Below are positions 1-9,661 of a stretch of DNA of 21,543 nucleotides, in pieces. Under the pieces are notes generated by a model that was given only the letters and a program-made list of their open reading frames with translations, searched no databases and had not been told where the DNA came from. Location of the stretch: the NCBI GenBank assembly GCA_050260215.1, contig JBLNBU010000232.1, positions 1-21,543 of the forward strand, read 5' to 3'. Source of the DNA: JBLNBU01 sp050260215. GTDB lineage: Bacteria; Pseudomonadota; Alphaproteobacteria; Rhodospirillales; Magnetospirillaceae. The stretch's first letter is position 1; every line of letters begins with the position of its first letter. Both the position numbers and the translations under genes were made by a program.

Positions 1-640
1 CCCGGGGCACGAAGCGGACGAACTGCAGCGCGTCGCCGAAGCCCTGTTCGGCGTGCAGGAACAGGGTCTTGCCGGCCAGCGGCGCCCGGCCGTCCCAGCG
101 CGGGCCGGCCAGGTCGCGGGCGGGGCTGCGGGCCAGGCGGACGCGGGATTCGTACCCCGCCCAGCCCTGGTCCCAGTGCTCGAGGTACAGCCGGGTCAGC
201 GCCACGTCCCAGGCGACTTCCCCGTTGGCCGGATCGGCAGCCGCCAAAGCCTCCATCATCGCCAGGGCCTGCCCTGTCTTGCGCCTGTCGCGCAGCAGCA
301 GCGCCAGGTTATAGGCGAACGAGCGGTCGTGCGGCGCCATGGCGACGGCGCGGGCTAGCGCCTCCTCGGCCTCGGCCAGCCGGCCGACCTCGCGCAGCGC
401 GTTGCCCAGGTTCGACCAGGTGGGGGCGTCGTCGGGCGCCACCGCCAGCGCCCGGCGATAGCACGCCACCGCCGCCTCGGGCCGGCCCAGGCGGCGGAGC
501 GCCACCCCCAGGTTGCCATGGGCGGCGGCCAGCCGGGGATCGCGCCGGGCCGCCTCGGCGAACGCCGCCGCCGCCTCGTCGACGCGCCCCTGCCCCCAGG
601 CCTGCTGCCCGGCAGCCAGTATCCGCGCCGCATCGTCCAT
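1..640 (-). CDS. TPR-repeat protein, N-terminal 213 residues (runs off left edge)
   Basis: The frame opens at ATG 640-638 with a GGGGAGA Shine-Dalgarno about 8 nt upstream and stays open to the window edge, so the C-terminus is missing. The first ~140 residues are tetratricopeptide-like helical repeats; visible pieces include AHGNLGVALRRLGRPEAAV, WSNLGNALREVGRLAEAEEA and FAYNLALLLRDRRKTGQAL. They are followed by WDQGWAGYESR and then HAEQGFGDALQFVRFVP. That second half matches what I know of TPR proteins carrying a glycosyltransferase-like C-terminal domain (GT9/GT41-like), where an H/E-QG-x-GD-x-LQF-x-R motif follows the repeats. Role is inferred as a TPR scaffold fused to a sugar-transfer-like domain, often linked to surface polysaccharide or flagellar modification; the substrate cannot be told. 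An overlapping frame at 355-822 is a shadow. Confidence 0.85.
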   Translation of the reverse strand, partial: MDDAARILAAGQQAWGQGRVDEAAAAFAEAARRDPRLAAAHGNLGVALRRLGRPEAAVACYRRALAVAPDDAPTWSNLGNALREVGRLAEAEEALARAVAMAPHDRSFAYNLALLLRDRRKTGQALAMMEALAAADPANGEVAWDVALTRLYLEHWDQGWAGYESRVRLARSPARDLAGPRWDGRAPLAGKTLFLHAEQGFGDALQFVRFVPR

Positions 641-794
641 CGCTGTGTCTCCCCTGATGACCGCGTCACGGCCAGTCTACGGACTGTGGGGCCGGCGTCC
701 ACCACTCCCCCGACATCACGGTCAGCCCAGGCCATGCGGGGGCGGCAAGACGGCGGCAAGGCAGAACGCACGCCTTCGCCTGCCCGCACGACGA

Positions 795-1343
795 TCACCG
801 CAATTCCGGCAAATATACGCAATACCCCCAGCGGCCCCCAATAAAATGTAGCGGAGTTTCATGGGTAATATTTTCGGCAAGACACGAATTCCTTTGTTGC
901 CAAATTCGCCGCAGATCATCGTCACTCATGTCCCAGCGAATTCCCCCTTGTCCCTCACCATACATACCGCACTTGCTATACTGCAATTCGTACGGCGGCG
1001 GCGGGTGGGAGATGTGCAACAGTTTCAGCACGACGAATTGAAACCGTTCCGACCGCGTCTCGAACGGAGGCATGCGGACGAGCAGGGCAACGTATTCCGG
1101 CGCCTCCTCGATCACCCTGTAGGCGTTGGCGCTGTACCCGTCTTCGTTCTGATAGGTAATGCGGCCGTCCGGATGAAACGTCATGAGGCCGTGGCCTTGC
1201 TCAATGGCCCCGTTGCAGACCGGATCCCACGTTCCGAGAAAATACGCCATCCCGGCATTGCCCGGGATAGGGGCCCAATCGGCCTTTGCCGATGATCCGG
1301 CGGCGAACCAATAAGCCGCCAGCAGCATCGCGAGCAATCGCAT
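795..1343 (-). CDS. secreted hypothetical protein with four cysteines
   Basis: 182 aa. The start is ATG 1343-1341, preceded by a GGGAGGGGG ribosome-binding site 4-5 nt away; an in-frame ATG 21 bp further upstream lacks this spacing. The N-terminus is a typical Sec signal peptide (hydrophobic residues 4-15, probable cleavage after SAKA, residue 21). The mature part has FLGTWDPVC near its start, a TFHPDGRITY turn and cysteines at 43, 125, 154 and 175, an even number that suits two periplasmic disulfides. The GTW...C...F-x-DG layout recalls small lipocalin-like beta-barrel proteins, but I do not recognise a named family. Its 3' half is visibly richer in A/T than neighbouring genes, a hint of recent acquisition. 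It is divergent from the lysozyme-like gene with only 38 bp between the start codons. Confidence 0.75.
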   Translation of the reverse strand: MRLLAMLLAAYWFAAGSSAKADWAPIPGNAGMAYFLGTWDPVCNGAIEQGHGLMTFHPDGRITYQNEDGYSANAYRVIEEAPEYVALLVRMPPFETRSERFQFVVLKLLHISHPPPPYELQYSKCGMYGEGQGGIRWDMSDDDLRRIWQQRNSCLAENITHETPLHFIGGRWGYCVYLPELR

Positions 1344-1381
1344 TTTGCCCCCTCCCAGTCGCAAACCGAAAGGAGAATACC

Positions 1382-3061
1382 ATGGACATACTTCTCTTGG
1401 AACGCATGCGCGCGCACGTCACCGAGAACGAGGTGCCGGTCGAGACCCCCTACCGCGACAGCGCCGGCAACCTGACCGCCGGCATCGGCTTCAAAACCAG
1501 CACCCCCGATGCGTTTACCCGCCTGCCGTTCCAGGTCAAGGATGCCGAAACCGGCGAGATGCGCTATGCCACCGAGGCGGAAAAGCGGGCCGAATTCGAC
1601 CGCGTCAAGTCGATGGGCCGGAACCAATTGGAGGACGAGGCATCGCAAGAGGGCTCACGCTCGTTCCGCCTAACCAACGCCGACATGAATAAGGTCCTGG
1701 ACGGCGAGATCGCCGAGCGCATCGGCAAGATCAAGAACGAGGTCGGCGCCGAGGCCTGGGACCGGCTGAGCGACGGCCAGAAGACCGCGGTGCTCGACGT
1801 TCACTACGCCAACGGCAGCCTGGACGGCTTCGGCACGCTGAAGCAGGCGGTCAAGAACGGCAATGCCGAGGAAATCGGCCGCAACGTCGACTTCCACGCC
1901 ACCAACCCCGACGGCAGCTGGCAGTACAACCACAAGCGCCTCGCCCGCAACCGCGCCGAGGCGCAGGGAATTGGGTTGGACGAGGCGAGACGCAGCGTCG
2001 ACGAGGACTTGCGGAGCGGCAAGCTGGGCAAACCGAGCCCCGTCGACCTGTCGACCCTGCGCCCCGAACCCCGCCCCGCCCCCGAGGGCACGGCAGAGGC
2101 GCCGCCCGCCGAGGCCGAGGCCGACGCCCCGCCCGAGGCCAAGCCCTCGCCGGAACAAAACGCGTCCGCCGATCCGCAGGCGGCGGCGCTGGCCGAGATG
2201 GCGGCGGAACCGGTCACCGATCCCGGACGCTCGGCCCTACTGAAGCCGGTCGAGAACTGGACCGAGGCCGAGCACCGCGACGCCATCCGCGCCGCCCAGA
2301 ACGACTTCACCGGCTGGCGCAGCGGCGATCCCCTGAAAGCCCATCTCTACGAGCGGGCCCAGGACTGGACGGCCTATGTCTACGGCGACGGCCCCCAGGG
2401 GTTCGACGGTGGCAGGCCGGTCGGACCGCAGGTCTTGCGCACCCCGCCCATCGCCCCGCTACCCCACGCCACTCCCAGTGGCGAGGACTTGTGGCAGGCC
2501 TCGGGCCGCATGGGCCAATCAGTGCTGGCGGCCGCCGATGCTAGCGGCCTGCAGGCCGCGGTCAAAGCCCTGCAACGGGGGCTGAACCTGATGAACGACG
2601 CCAATCCGCTGCAGCGGCCCTCGGACGCCTGGGGCCCCGCCACGCCGCTCGGCCGCCTGTCCGAGGACGGCACCTATGGCCCTGAGACCGACTTCGCCAT
2701 GAAGCACGCCCTGGCAAGGCTTGGCCCGGCCAAGGTCGAGGATGGCCTGGCGTTGGGGCGGTGGAACGGGTTTGCCCGCCAGGCCCAGGCGTCCGGCACC
2801 CCCGACGGGCTGGACCAGGCCACCCACGGCATCTTCGGCCCCCTCTATCGTGACGCCGGTGCGGACGGGCCGAAGCCCGAGGCCGGCGTGCTGCAGCAGA
2901 CGCTCAACGACCTGGGCGGCAAGGCGTTCGACGACTGGACGCCGCTGGCGGTCGACGACGCCATCGGCCCCAAGACCACAAAAGCCTTCGGCCGGGTGCT
3001 GCAGGCCGAGGACGCCGACACCGTGACCGAACAGTTCGGCCGCGGCCTCGGATTGCTGTGA
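1382..3061 (+). CDS. GH24 (T4-type) lysozyme-like protein with C-terminal peptidoglycan-binding-like repeats
   Basis: 559 aa from ATG 1382 with AAGGAG 7 nt upstream. The open frame extends further 5', but that part lies across the divergent gene and has no ribosome-binding site. Residues 17 to 32 keep the T4 lysozyme catalytic layout exactly: E17, D26 and T32 have the spacing of T4 E11, D20 and T26, within TPYRDSAGNLTAGIGF. A GH24-like helical domain continues to about residue 215, including GQKTAVLDVHYANGS. A Pro/Ala/Glu-rich linker (about 217-285) leads to an unassigned region. Two PG-binding-like segments follow (about 390-460 and 500-555), each with an LQ..LN helix and a DG.YGP.T or DDAIGPKT turn. 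No signal peptide or transmembrane segment is visible, so export would need a holin, a type VI-type route or cell lysis. At more than three times the ~160 aa of simple endolysins it is not a plain phage lysozyme. Muramidase activity is inferred. Confidence 0.8.
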   Translation: MDILLLERMRAHVTENEVPVETPYRDSAGNLTAGIGFKTSTPDAFTRLPFQVKDAETGEMRYATEAEKRAEFDRVKSMGRNQLEDEASQEGSRSFRLTNADMNKVLDGEIAERIGKIKNEVGAEAWDRLSDGQKTAVLDVHYANGSLDGFGTLKQAVKNGNAEEIGRNVDFHATNPDGSWQYNHKRLARNRAEAQGIGLDEARRSVDEDLRSGKLGKPSPVDLSTLRPEPRPAPEGTAEAPPAEAEADAPPEAKPSPEQNASADPQAAALAEMAAEPVTDPGRSALLKPVENWTEAEHRDAIRAAQNDFTGWRSGDPLKAHLYERAQDWTAYVYGDGPQGFDGGRPVGPQVLRTPPIAPLPHATPSGEDLWQASGRMGQSVLAAADASGLQAAVKALQRGLNLMNDANPLQRPSDAWGPATPLGRLSEDGTYGPETDFAMKHALARLGPAKVEDGLALGRWNGFARQAQASGTPDGLDQATHGIFGPLYRDAGADGPKPEAGVLQQTLNDLGGKAFDDWTPLAVDDAIGPKTTKAFGRVLQAEDADTVTEQFGRGLGLL

Positions 3062-3066
3062 ACGAT

Positions 3067-3090
3067 CCCCTCTCCCTCGACGGAGAGGGG
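3067..3090. repeat. 9-bp GC inverted repeat after the lysozyme-like gene
   Basis: CCCCTCTCC (3067-3075), a 6-nt loop and GGAGAGGGG (3082-3090), starting 6 nt after the stop codon. No T-run follows, so it is not a canonical intrinsic terminator; it may protect the 3' end of the mRNA. The arms and the AAGG that follows closely match the hairpin at 13938-13962, suggesting a dispersed palindromic repeat family. Confidence 0.7.
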
Positions 3091-3117
3091 AAGGTTGGAA
3101 TTTTGCCGGTGGTGCGA

Positions 3118-3147
3118 TTGAAACTCAAAAGCGCCAGCACATATTAG
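3118..3147 (+). promoter_or_regulatory. putative sigma70-type promoter for the gene at 3181
   Basis: TTGAAA at 3118-3123 and TATTAG at 3142-3147 with 18 bp between, in a locally A/T-rich stretch. This predicts transcription start near 3154 and a leader of about 27 nt before the ATG. Pattern match only. Confidence 0.4.
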
Positions 3148-3180
3148 ATCAAAGTGATATTTACGAGCGGGAGCACCCCC

Positions 3181-3624
3181 ATGCTGATCACCGGAATGCC
3201 TGCCGACGGCATCGTCACCGTCAACCGCGTCATCCTCAAGCAAGGGTTCGACGTCGACGACCTGCAGGAGCGGGTCGCCCTGTTGTGCGAGAACGTCAAG
3301 ACCTACCACTCCGACACCGGCTTCGTCGGCGGCTTCGTCTGCCTGAACTCGGGCCAGATCTCCAACGAGGGCTCGACCTGCGGGCAGACGGTGGCGTCGC
3401 CGCTGAAAGACCGCGAGGCGCTGATCGTCACCTTCTGGCGCAGCTTCGAGGAGCACGAGCAGTCCCACCGCAGCCCCACCTTCCAGCCGCTGTTCCGCCA
3501 GGTGCTGGACCTGTGCGAGAACGGCAACGAGGAAATAGGCTATTCGCTGCTGTGGCAGGGGGCCGCCTATACCCCCGACCAGGCAGAGGCGGCCAAGCGG
3601 GCCAAGCAGATCCATGCCGCCTGA
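3181..3624 (+). CDS. hypothetical protein, possible dimeric alpha/beta-barrel (ABM-like)
   Basis: 147 aa from ATG 3181, with GGGAG about 9 nt upstream; a GTG nine codons earlier coincides with the predicted transcription start and is less likely. No signal peptide, so probably cytoplasmic. The alternation of strands and helices (GFVGGFVCLNSG, then ALIVTFWRSFEEHEQSHRS, then FQPLFRQVLDL) resembles antibiotic-biosynthesis-monooxygenase-like ferredoxin folds, where a central beta strand is followed by a helix with W..FE.H..S. That is a weak fold-level resemblance. There are four cysteines (LLCEN, FVCLN, STCGQ, DLCEN). It is a monocistronic-looking gene with its own putative promoter. Function unknown. 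Confidence 0.8.
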   Translation: MLITGMPADGIVTVNRVILKQGFDVDDLQERVALLCENVKTYHSDTGFVGGFVCLNSGQISNEGSTCGQTVASPLKDREALIVTFWRSFEEHEQSHRSPTFQPLFRQVLDLCENGNEEIGYSLLWQGAAYTPDQAEAAKRAKQIHAA

Positions 3625-3641
3625 CCTACACTCGCGAAGGA

Positions 3642-3670
3642 TTGTGCGGCTCATTCGCCTGCGCTAGCCT
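3642..3670 (+). promoter_or_regulatory. weak putative promoter for the DUF2934 gene
   Basis: TTGTGC (3642-3647) and TAGCCT (3665-3670), 17 bp apart, about 37 bp before the ATG. Only a partial match to consensus. Confidence 0.2.
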
Positions 3671-3707
3671 GAGGCCCCATCGGTAGCAGCAGCAAAGGGG
3701 GGCCGAC

Positions 3708-4025
3708 ATGCCGGCTAACCACGAAGCGCAGATCCGGGCGGTCGCCCAATCCCTGTGGGAGCAGGCAGGCCGGCCCGAGGGCCGCGACCTGGAATTCTGG
3801 CTCAGTGCCGAAAGGCAGGTGAAGGCCGCCGCCAAGCCCAAGGCCAAGGCGGCCCCGGCCAAGGCGAAGGCCGCCCCGGCAAAGGCTCCCGCCAAGGCTC
3901 CGGCCAAGGTCGCCCTGCCCAAGGCTGCGGCCAAGGCGGCTCCGGCCAAGGCCAAGTCGGCGCCCAAGGCCAAGGTCGCGGCAAAGCCGGCAGCCAAGCC
4001 CGTCGCCAAGGCCGCTAAGGCCTGA
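3708..4025 (+). CDS. DUF2934 protein with histone-H1-like Lys/Ala/Pro tail
   Basis: 105 aa from ATG 3708, preceded by AAAGGGGGG. Residues 5-40 fit the DUF2934 pattern: an IRAVAQSLWEQAGRPEGRD stretch followed by LEFWLSAERQV, matching the family's A-x-x-LW-x-x-x-G-x-PEGRD...W-x-x-AE. From about residue 41 to the end the protein is almost only Lys, Ala and Pro in AKAAPAK and APAK units, like bacterial histone-H1-like proteins. The basic tail suggests nucleic-acid binding; the function of DUF2934 is unknown to me. The tail is encoded by degenerate GCC/AAG codons, not exact DNA repeats, and is not a mobile element. Probably a single-gene unit. Confidence 0.85.
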   Translation: MPANHEAQIRAVAQSLWEQAGRPEGRDLEFWLSAERQVKAAAKPKAKAAPAKAKAAPAKAPAKAPAKVALPKAAAKAAPAKAKSAPKAKVAAKPAAKPVAKAAKA

Positions 4026-4060
4026 CAGCCTGGGGCTCCGGGGCAGGTTGGATCGGCCGC

Positions 4061-4079
4061 CTGCCCAATCCCTGGGCAG
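4061..4079. repeat. perfect 7-bp hairpin upstream of glnD
   Basis: CTGCCCA (4061-4067), ATCCC loop, TGGGCAG (4073-4079). There is no T-run, so it is either the end of the DUF2934 transcript or an operator-like palindrome before glnD. A TATGAT at 4140-4145 could be a -10 box for glnD, but no good -35 box was found at the right distance. Confidence 0.45.
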
Positions 4080-4177
4080 CATGGCCGGTGTGCACATGCG
4101 TCGACCGATTGGGGCTGGCGGCCGGTCGCGGCCGCCATATATGATCGGCCATCGCCGTCCGCCGCCGAGCCCGTTGC

Positions 4178-6943
4178 ATGACCAAGATCCCCGACCAGCG
4201 CGCCATCATCGACCGCCGCGCCGTCATCGGCCGGCTGGCGGCGCTGGAGGCCGAGGACCTGCCCAAGCACAAGCGGCGCGCCCGCGTCCTTGAGGTGGTC
4301 AAGGACGCCCTGGCCCTGGGACGCGCCGAGGTCCGGCGCCGCTTCGACCTGCGCGGCGACGGCTCCGAGGCGGTGCGCGAGAACTGCTTCCTGATCGACC
4401 AACTGGTCCGCTCGGTCCACGACTACGCCGTCGAGCACGAGCAGGGCCACGGCCTTCGCACCAGCGCCGAATCCATGAGCCTGGTGGCGGTGGGCGGCTA
4501 TGGCCGCGGCGAGCTGTCGCCACAGTCCGACATCGACCTGCTGTTCCTGCTGCCCTACAAGCGCACGCCCTACCACGAGCAGGTGGTCGAATACATCCTG
4601 TACATCCTGTGGGACCTGGGCCTGAAGGTGGGCCACTCCACCCGCTCGGCCGAGGACTGCATCCGCCATGCCCGTGCCGACCTGACCATCCGCACCGCGC
4701 TGTTGGAAGCCCGCTGGCTGTGGGGCGACCAGGCCCTGTTCGCCGAGTTGCAGAACCGCTTCCGCGCCGAGGTAATGGCCAATTCGGTCGAGGAATTCGT
4801 CGAGGCCAAGCTGGCCGAGCGCGATGCGCGCCTGCAGCAGATGGGCGATTCCCGCTACGTGCTGGAGCCCAACGTCAAGGAGGGCAAGGGGGGCCTGCGC
4901 GACCTGCACACCCTGTACTGGATCGCCAAGTACATGTACCGGGTCGCCGATGTCGGCCAGCTGGTCGACCTGGGAGTCATCAGCCGCGACGCCGCCAACC
5001 GCTTCGCCAAGGCCCAGGCCTTCCTGTGGACGGTGCGCTGCCACCTCCACTACCTGACGGGCCGCGCCGAGGACCGACTGACCTTCGACGTCCAGCAGGA
5101 GATCGCCCGGCGCATGGGCTACGGCGACCGCGCCGGCTCGCGCGGGGTCGAGCGCTTCATGAAGCACTATTTCCTGATCGCCAAGGACGTCGGCGACCTG
5201 ACCCGGCTGTTCTGCGCCATCGCCGAAGAGCAGCAGAAGCGCAAGCCGCGCCTGCGCCTGGGCTCGCTGTTGTTCAAGCGCTCGACCGTCGCTGGTTTCC
5301 GACTCGACGGCGACCGCCTCAACGTGGCCGCGCCCGACCAGTTCGCCAAGGACCCGGCGGCGATGATCCGGCTGTTCCACACCGCGGTGGAACAGGACCT
5401 GGACATCCATCCCCAGGCCGCCGACCTGGTCCACCGCAACCTGAAGCGCATCGACGCCCGCTTCCGCGAGGACCCCGAGGCCAACCGCCTGTTCCTGGCC
5501 ATGCTGACCAGCCGCAAGAACCCGGAAGTGGCGCTGCGCCACATGAACGAGGCCGGGGTGCTGGGCCGCTTCGTCCCCGACTTCGGCCGGGTGGTGGCGC
5601 AGATGCAGTACGACATGTACCACGTCTACACCGTCGACGAGCACACCCTGCGCGCCGTCGGCATCCTGCATTCCATCGAGCGCGGCGAGCTGAAGGAGGA
5701 GGCCCCGGTGGCCTCCGAGGTCATCCACAAGGTCGCGTCCCGCGCCACGCTTTACCTGGCGACCTTCCTGCACGACATCGCCAAGGGCCGCAACGGCGAC
5801 CACTCGGAACTGGGCGCCGAGGTGGCGCTGAAGCTGGGCCCCCGCTTCGGCCTGTCCGAGGCCGAGACCGAAACCGCCGCCTGGCTGGTGCGCCAGCACC
5901 TGGCCATGAGCCGCACCGCCTTCAAGCGCGACATCGACGACCCCAAGACCATCGCCGACTTCGTCGCCCTGGTGCAAAGCCCTGAGCGGCTGCGCCTGCT
6001 GTTGCTGCTGACCGTGGCCGACATCCGCGCCGTCGGGCCCACCGTGTGGAACGCCTGGAAGGCCGGCCTGCTGCGCGAGTTGTTCCTGCGCGCCGACGAG
6101 ATGATGACCGGCGGGCTGAACGTCGCCCGCGACGCCCGCGTCCAGGCCGCCCAGGACACCCTGTCGGCCGAGCTGGCCGCCGCCGGCTGGACCTGCCCCG
6201 AGATCGAGGTCCATCTGGGCCGCGGCTATCCCACCTACTGGACGTCCTTCGACTTGGCCACCCACGTGCGCCACGCCAAGCTGGTGCGTGAGGCCGAGGC
6301 CGCCGGGGCGCCGCTGACCGTGGACTGGCGGGTGGACGCCCAGCGCGCGGTGACCGAGGTCACCTTGTACACCGGCGACCATCCCGGCCTGTTCTCGCAG
6401 ATCGCCGGAGCCATGGCCGTTTCGGGGGCCAACATCGTCGACGCCAAGATCATCACGCTCACCAACGGCATGGCGCTGGACAGCTTCTGGGTCCAGGATT
6501 CGGGCGGCGGCGCCTTCGATTCGGGGCCGAAGCTGGCCAAGCTGTCGGCCGCCATCGAGCAGGTGCTGTCCGGCCGCATGCGGCTGGACCGCGAACTGGC
6601 GGCGCGCAAGGGCAAGCTGCCCAGCCGCGCCCACGTGTTCAAGGTGCCGCCCCGGGTCATCGTGGACAACAAGGCGTCGTCGACCCACACCCTGCTCGAG
6701 GTCAACGGCCGCGACCGCCCCGGCCTGCTCTACGACATCACCGCGGCCATGACCAATCTGGGCCTGCAGATCAGCTCGGCCCACATCTCGACCTATGGCG
6801 AGCGGGTGGTCGACGTCTTCTACGTCAAGGACGTCTTCGGCCTGAAGGTCCAGCACGACCGCAAGCTGGACCAGGTCCGCGCCGGCCTGATGAAGGCCCT
6901 GGAAGAGCCCGAGGAGCCGGGCAGCGAGAAGGCGGCGGAGTGA
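4178..6943 (+). CDS. glnD: [protein-PII] uridylyltransferase / uridylyl-removing enzyme
   Basis: 921 aa, typical length for GlnD. It uridylylates PII proteins (GlnB/GlnK) when glutamine is low and removes UMP when glutamine is high, so it is the cytoplasmic nitrogen sensor. The nucleotidyltransferase motif GGYGRGELSPQSDID sits at residues 106-120 with D118/D120 as metal ligands. The HD phosphohydrolase domain is marked by DEHTLRAVG and by FLHDIAKG (H532, D533). Two ACT domains for glutamine sensing lie at about 728-790 (TGDHPGLFSQIAGAM) and 836-905 (GRDRPGLLYDITAAM). All catalytic elements look intact. The ATG has no clear Shine-Dalgarno, which suggests low or regulated translation. It converges on yejF with 12 bp between the stop codons and no visible terminator there. 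Confidence 0.97.
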   Translation: MTKIPDQRAIIDRRAVIGRLAALEAEDLPKHKRRARVLEVVKDALALGRAEVRRRFDLRGDGSEAVRENCFLIDQLVRSVHDYAVEHEQGHGLRTSAESMSLVAVGGYGRGELSPQSDIDLLFLLPYKRTPYHEQVVEYILYILWDLGLKVGHSTRSAEDCIRHARADLTIRTALLEARWLWGDQALFAELQNRFRAEVMANSVEEFVEAKLAERDARLQQMGDSRYVLEPNVKEGKGGLRDLHTLYWIAKYMYRVADVGQLVDLGVISRDAANRFAKAQAFLWTVRCHLHYLTGRAEDRLTFDVQQEIARRMGYGDRAGSRGVERFMKHYFLIAKDVGDLTRLFCAIAEEQQKRKPRLRLGSLLFKRSTVAGFRLDGDRLNVAAPDQFAKDPAAMIRLFHTAVEQDLDIHPQAADLVHRNLKRIDARFREDPEANRLFLAMLTSRKNPEVALRHMNEAGVLGRFVPDFGRVVAQMQYDMYHVYTVDEHTLRAVGILHSIERGELKEEAPVASEVIHKVASRATLYLATFLHDIAKGRNGDHSELGAEVALKLGPRFGLSEAETETAAWLVRQHLAMSRTAFKRDIDDPKTIADFVALVQSPERLRLLLLLTVADIRAVGPTVWNAWKAGLLRELFLRADEMMTGGLNVARDARVQAAQDTLSAELAAAGWTCPEIEVHLGRGYPTYWTSFDLATHVRHAKLVREAEAAGAPLTVDWRVDAQRAVTEVTLYTGDHPGLFSQIAGAMAVSGANIVDAKIITLTNGMALDSFWVQDSGGGAFDSGPKLAKLSAAIEQVLSGRMRLDRELAARKGKLPSRAHVFKVPPRVIVDNKASSTHTLLEVNGRDRPGLLYDITAAMTNLGLQISSAHISTYGERVVDVFYVKDVFGLKVQHDRKLDQVRAGLMKALEEPEEPGSEKAAE

Positions 6944-6955
6944 CCCAGGTCCCCG

Positions 6956-8571
<1,616 letters not shown>

Positions 8572-8575
<4 letters not shown>

Positions 8576-9594
8576 GTGGTCTTCCTGGGATCGAAGGCAT
8601 CGCGGACCGCCTCGCCGACGAAGATCAGCAGCGACAGGAGTGCGGCCACCACCACGAAGCCGGTCAGGCCCAGCCACGGGGCCTGCAGGTTTTCCTTGCC
8701 CTGGCGAAGCAGGTCGCCCAGCGACGGCGAGCCCGGCGGCAGCCCCAAGCCCAGGAAGTCGAGGGCCGTCAGCGACACGATGGAGGCGTTGAGGATGAAC
8801 GGCATGAAGGTCAGCGTCGCCACCATGGCGTTGGGCAGTACATGGCGCGCCATGACGCGGCCATCCGACATGCCCAGCGCCTTGGCGGCACGCACATAGT
8901 CGAAGTTGCGCGCCCGCAGGAACTCGGCGCGGACCACGCCCACCAGGCTGGTCCACGAGAACAGGGTCAGCACCGCCAGCAGCGTCCAGAACCCCGGCGC
9001 GATGATCGAGGCGACGATGATCAGGATCAACAGGTGCGGCAGGCCGCCCCAGATTTCCAGGAAGCGCTGGAACACCAGGTCGATGGTGCCGCCGAAATAC
9101 CCCTGCACCGCGCCGGCGGCCACGCCCACCAGCGACGACACCACGGTCAGCGCCAGCCCGAACAGGATCGACAGCCTGAGACCATAGATCAGGCGGGCAA
9201 ACACGTCGCGGCCCTGGTCGTCGGTGCCCAACACGTTGCCGCCGCCGGGCGGGGCCGGATGGGGCACCGCCCGCTCGTAGTTGATGGAGCGGTAGTCGAA
9301 GTGGACGGGGGGCCACACCGCCCAGCCGTGCTCGGCGATCTTGGCGGCGATGTAGGGGTCGCGGTAGTCGGCATAGGTCTGGAAGTCGCCGCCGAAGGTG
9401 ACTTCGGGGTAGTCCTTCACCACCGGGAAATAGAGGGCGCCGTCGTAGGACACCACGATGGGCCGGTCGTTGGCGACCAGTTCGGCCGCCAGGGTGACGA
9501 CGAACAGCGCCAGGAAGATCCACAGCGACCAGAAGCCGCGCCGGTTGCGCTTGAAGGCCTCCAGACGCCGGCGGGTGAGCGGGGTCACGTGCAT
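8572..9594 (-). CDS. yejE: peptide ABC transporter permease YejE
   Basis: 340 aa from ATG 9594 (AGGTG 6-10 nt upstream). This start gives an N-terminus (TRRRLEAFKRNRRGFWSLW) that lines up with E. coli YejE. A GTG at 9630 in the same frame would begin inside the repeat array, has no ribosome-binding site and is rejected. Features: an N-terminal membrane anchor (WSLWIFLALFVVTLAAEL), a long periplasmic segment, then the BPD permease core with the EAA-type coupling loop RAAKALGMSDGRVMARHVLP and the C-terminal VGEAVRDAFDP typical of YejE. It pairs with YejB to form the inner-membrane channel. It is separated from yejB by an inserted GxxExxY unit, so it must rely on its own ribosome-binding site; its stop overlaps the yejF start. 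Confidence 0.95.
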
Positions 9595-9625
9595 CGGCGC
9601 ACCTGCGGTCGGCAATGAACTTTCA

Positions 9626-9656
9626 GACACAGATGAACACAGATGAACACAGATAA
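9626..9656. repeat. left array of 10-bp repeats flanking the GxxExxY gene
   Basis: Three adjacent units ACACAGATGA (9627-9636), ACACAGATGA (9637-9646) and ACACAGATAA (9647-9656), with a preceding G at 9626 shared with the other array. It is the inverted counterpart of 10012-10042 and lies 5 bp past the GxxExxY stop codon. Confidence 0.95.
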
Positions 9657-9661
9657 CCGCA

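Noticed and set aside
3626..6856. 1076-aa open frame on the minus strand
   Set aside because: It lies opposite glnD, whose protein is unmistakable. The frame is rich in G, Q, H and L and shows no domain, as expected for an antisense shadow in high-GC DNA.
8576..9523. 5' extension of the yejF frame by 316 codons
   Set aside because: It reads the yejE coding region out of frame. The true start at 8575 has a good ribosome-binding site and an ATGA overlap.
9595..9630. GTG start at 9630 for yejE
   Set aside because: It begins inside the repeat array, lacks a ribosome-binding site and adds 12 residues not seen in E. coli YejE.
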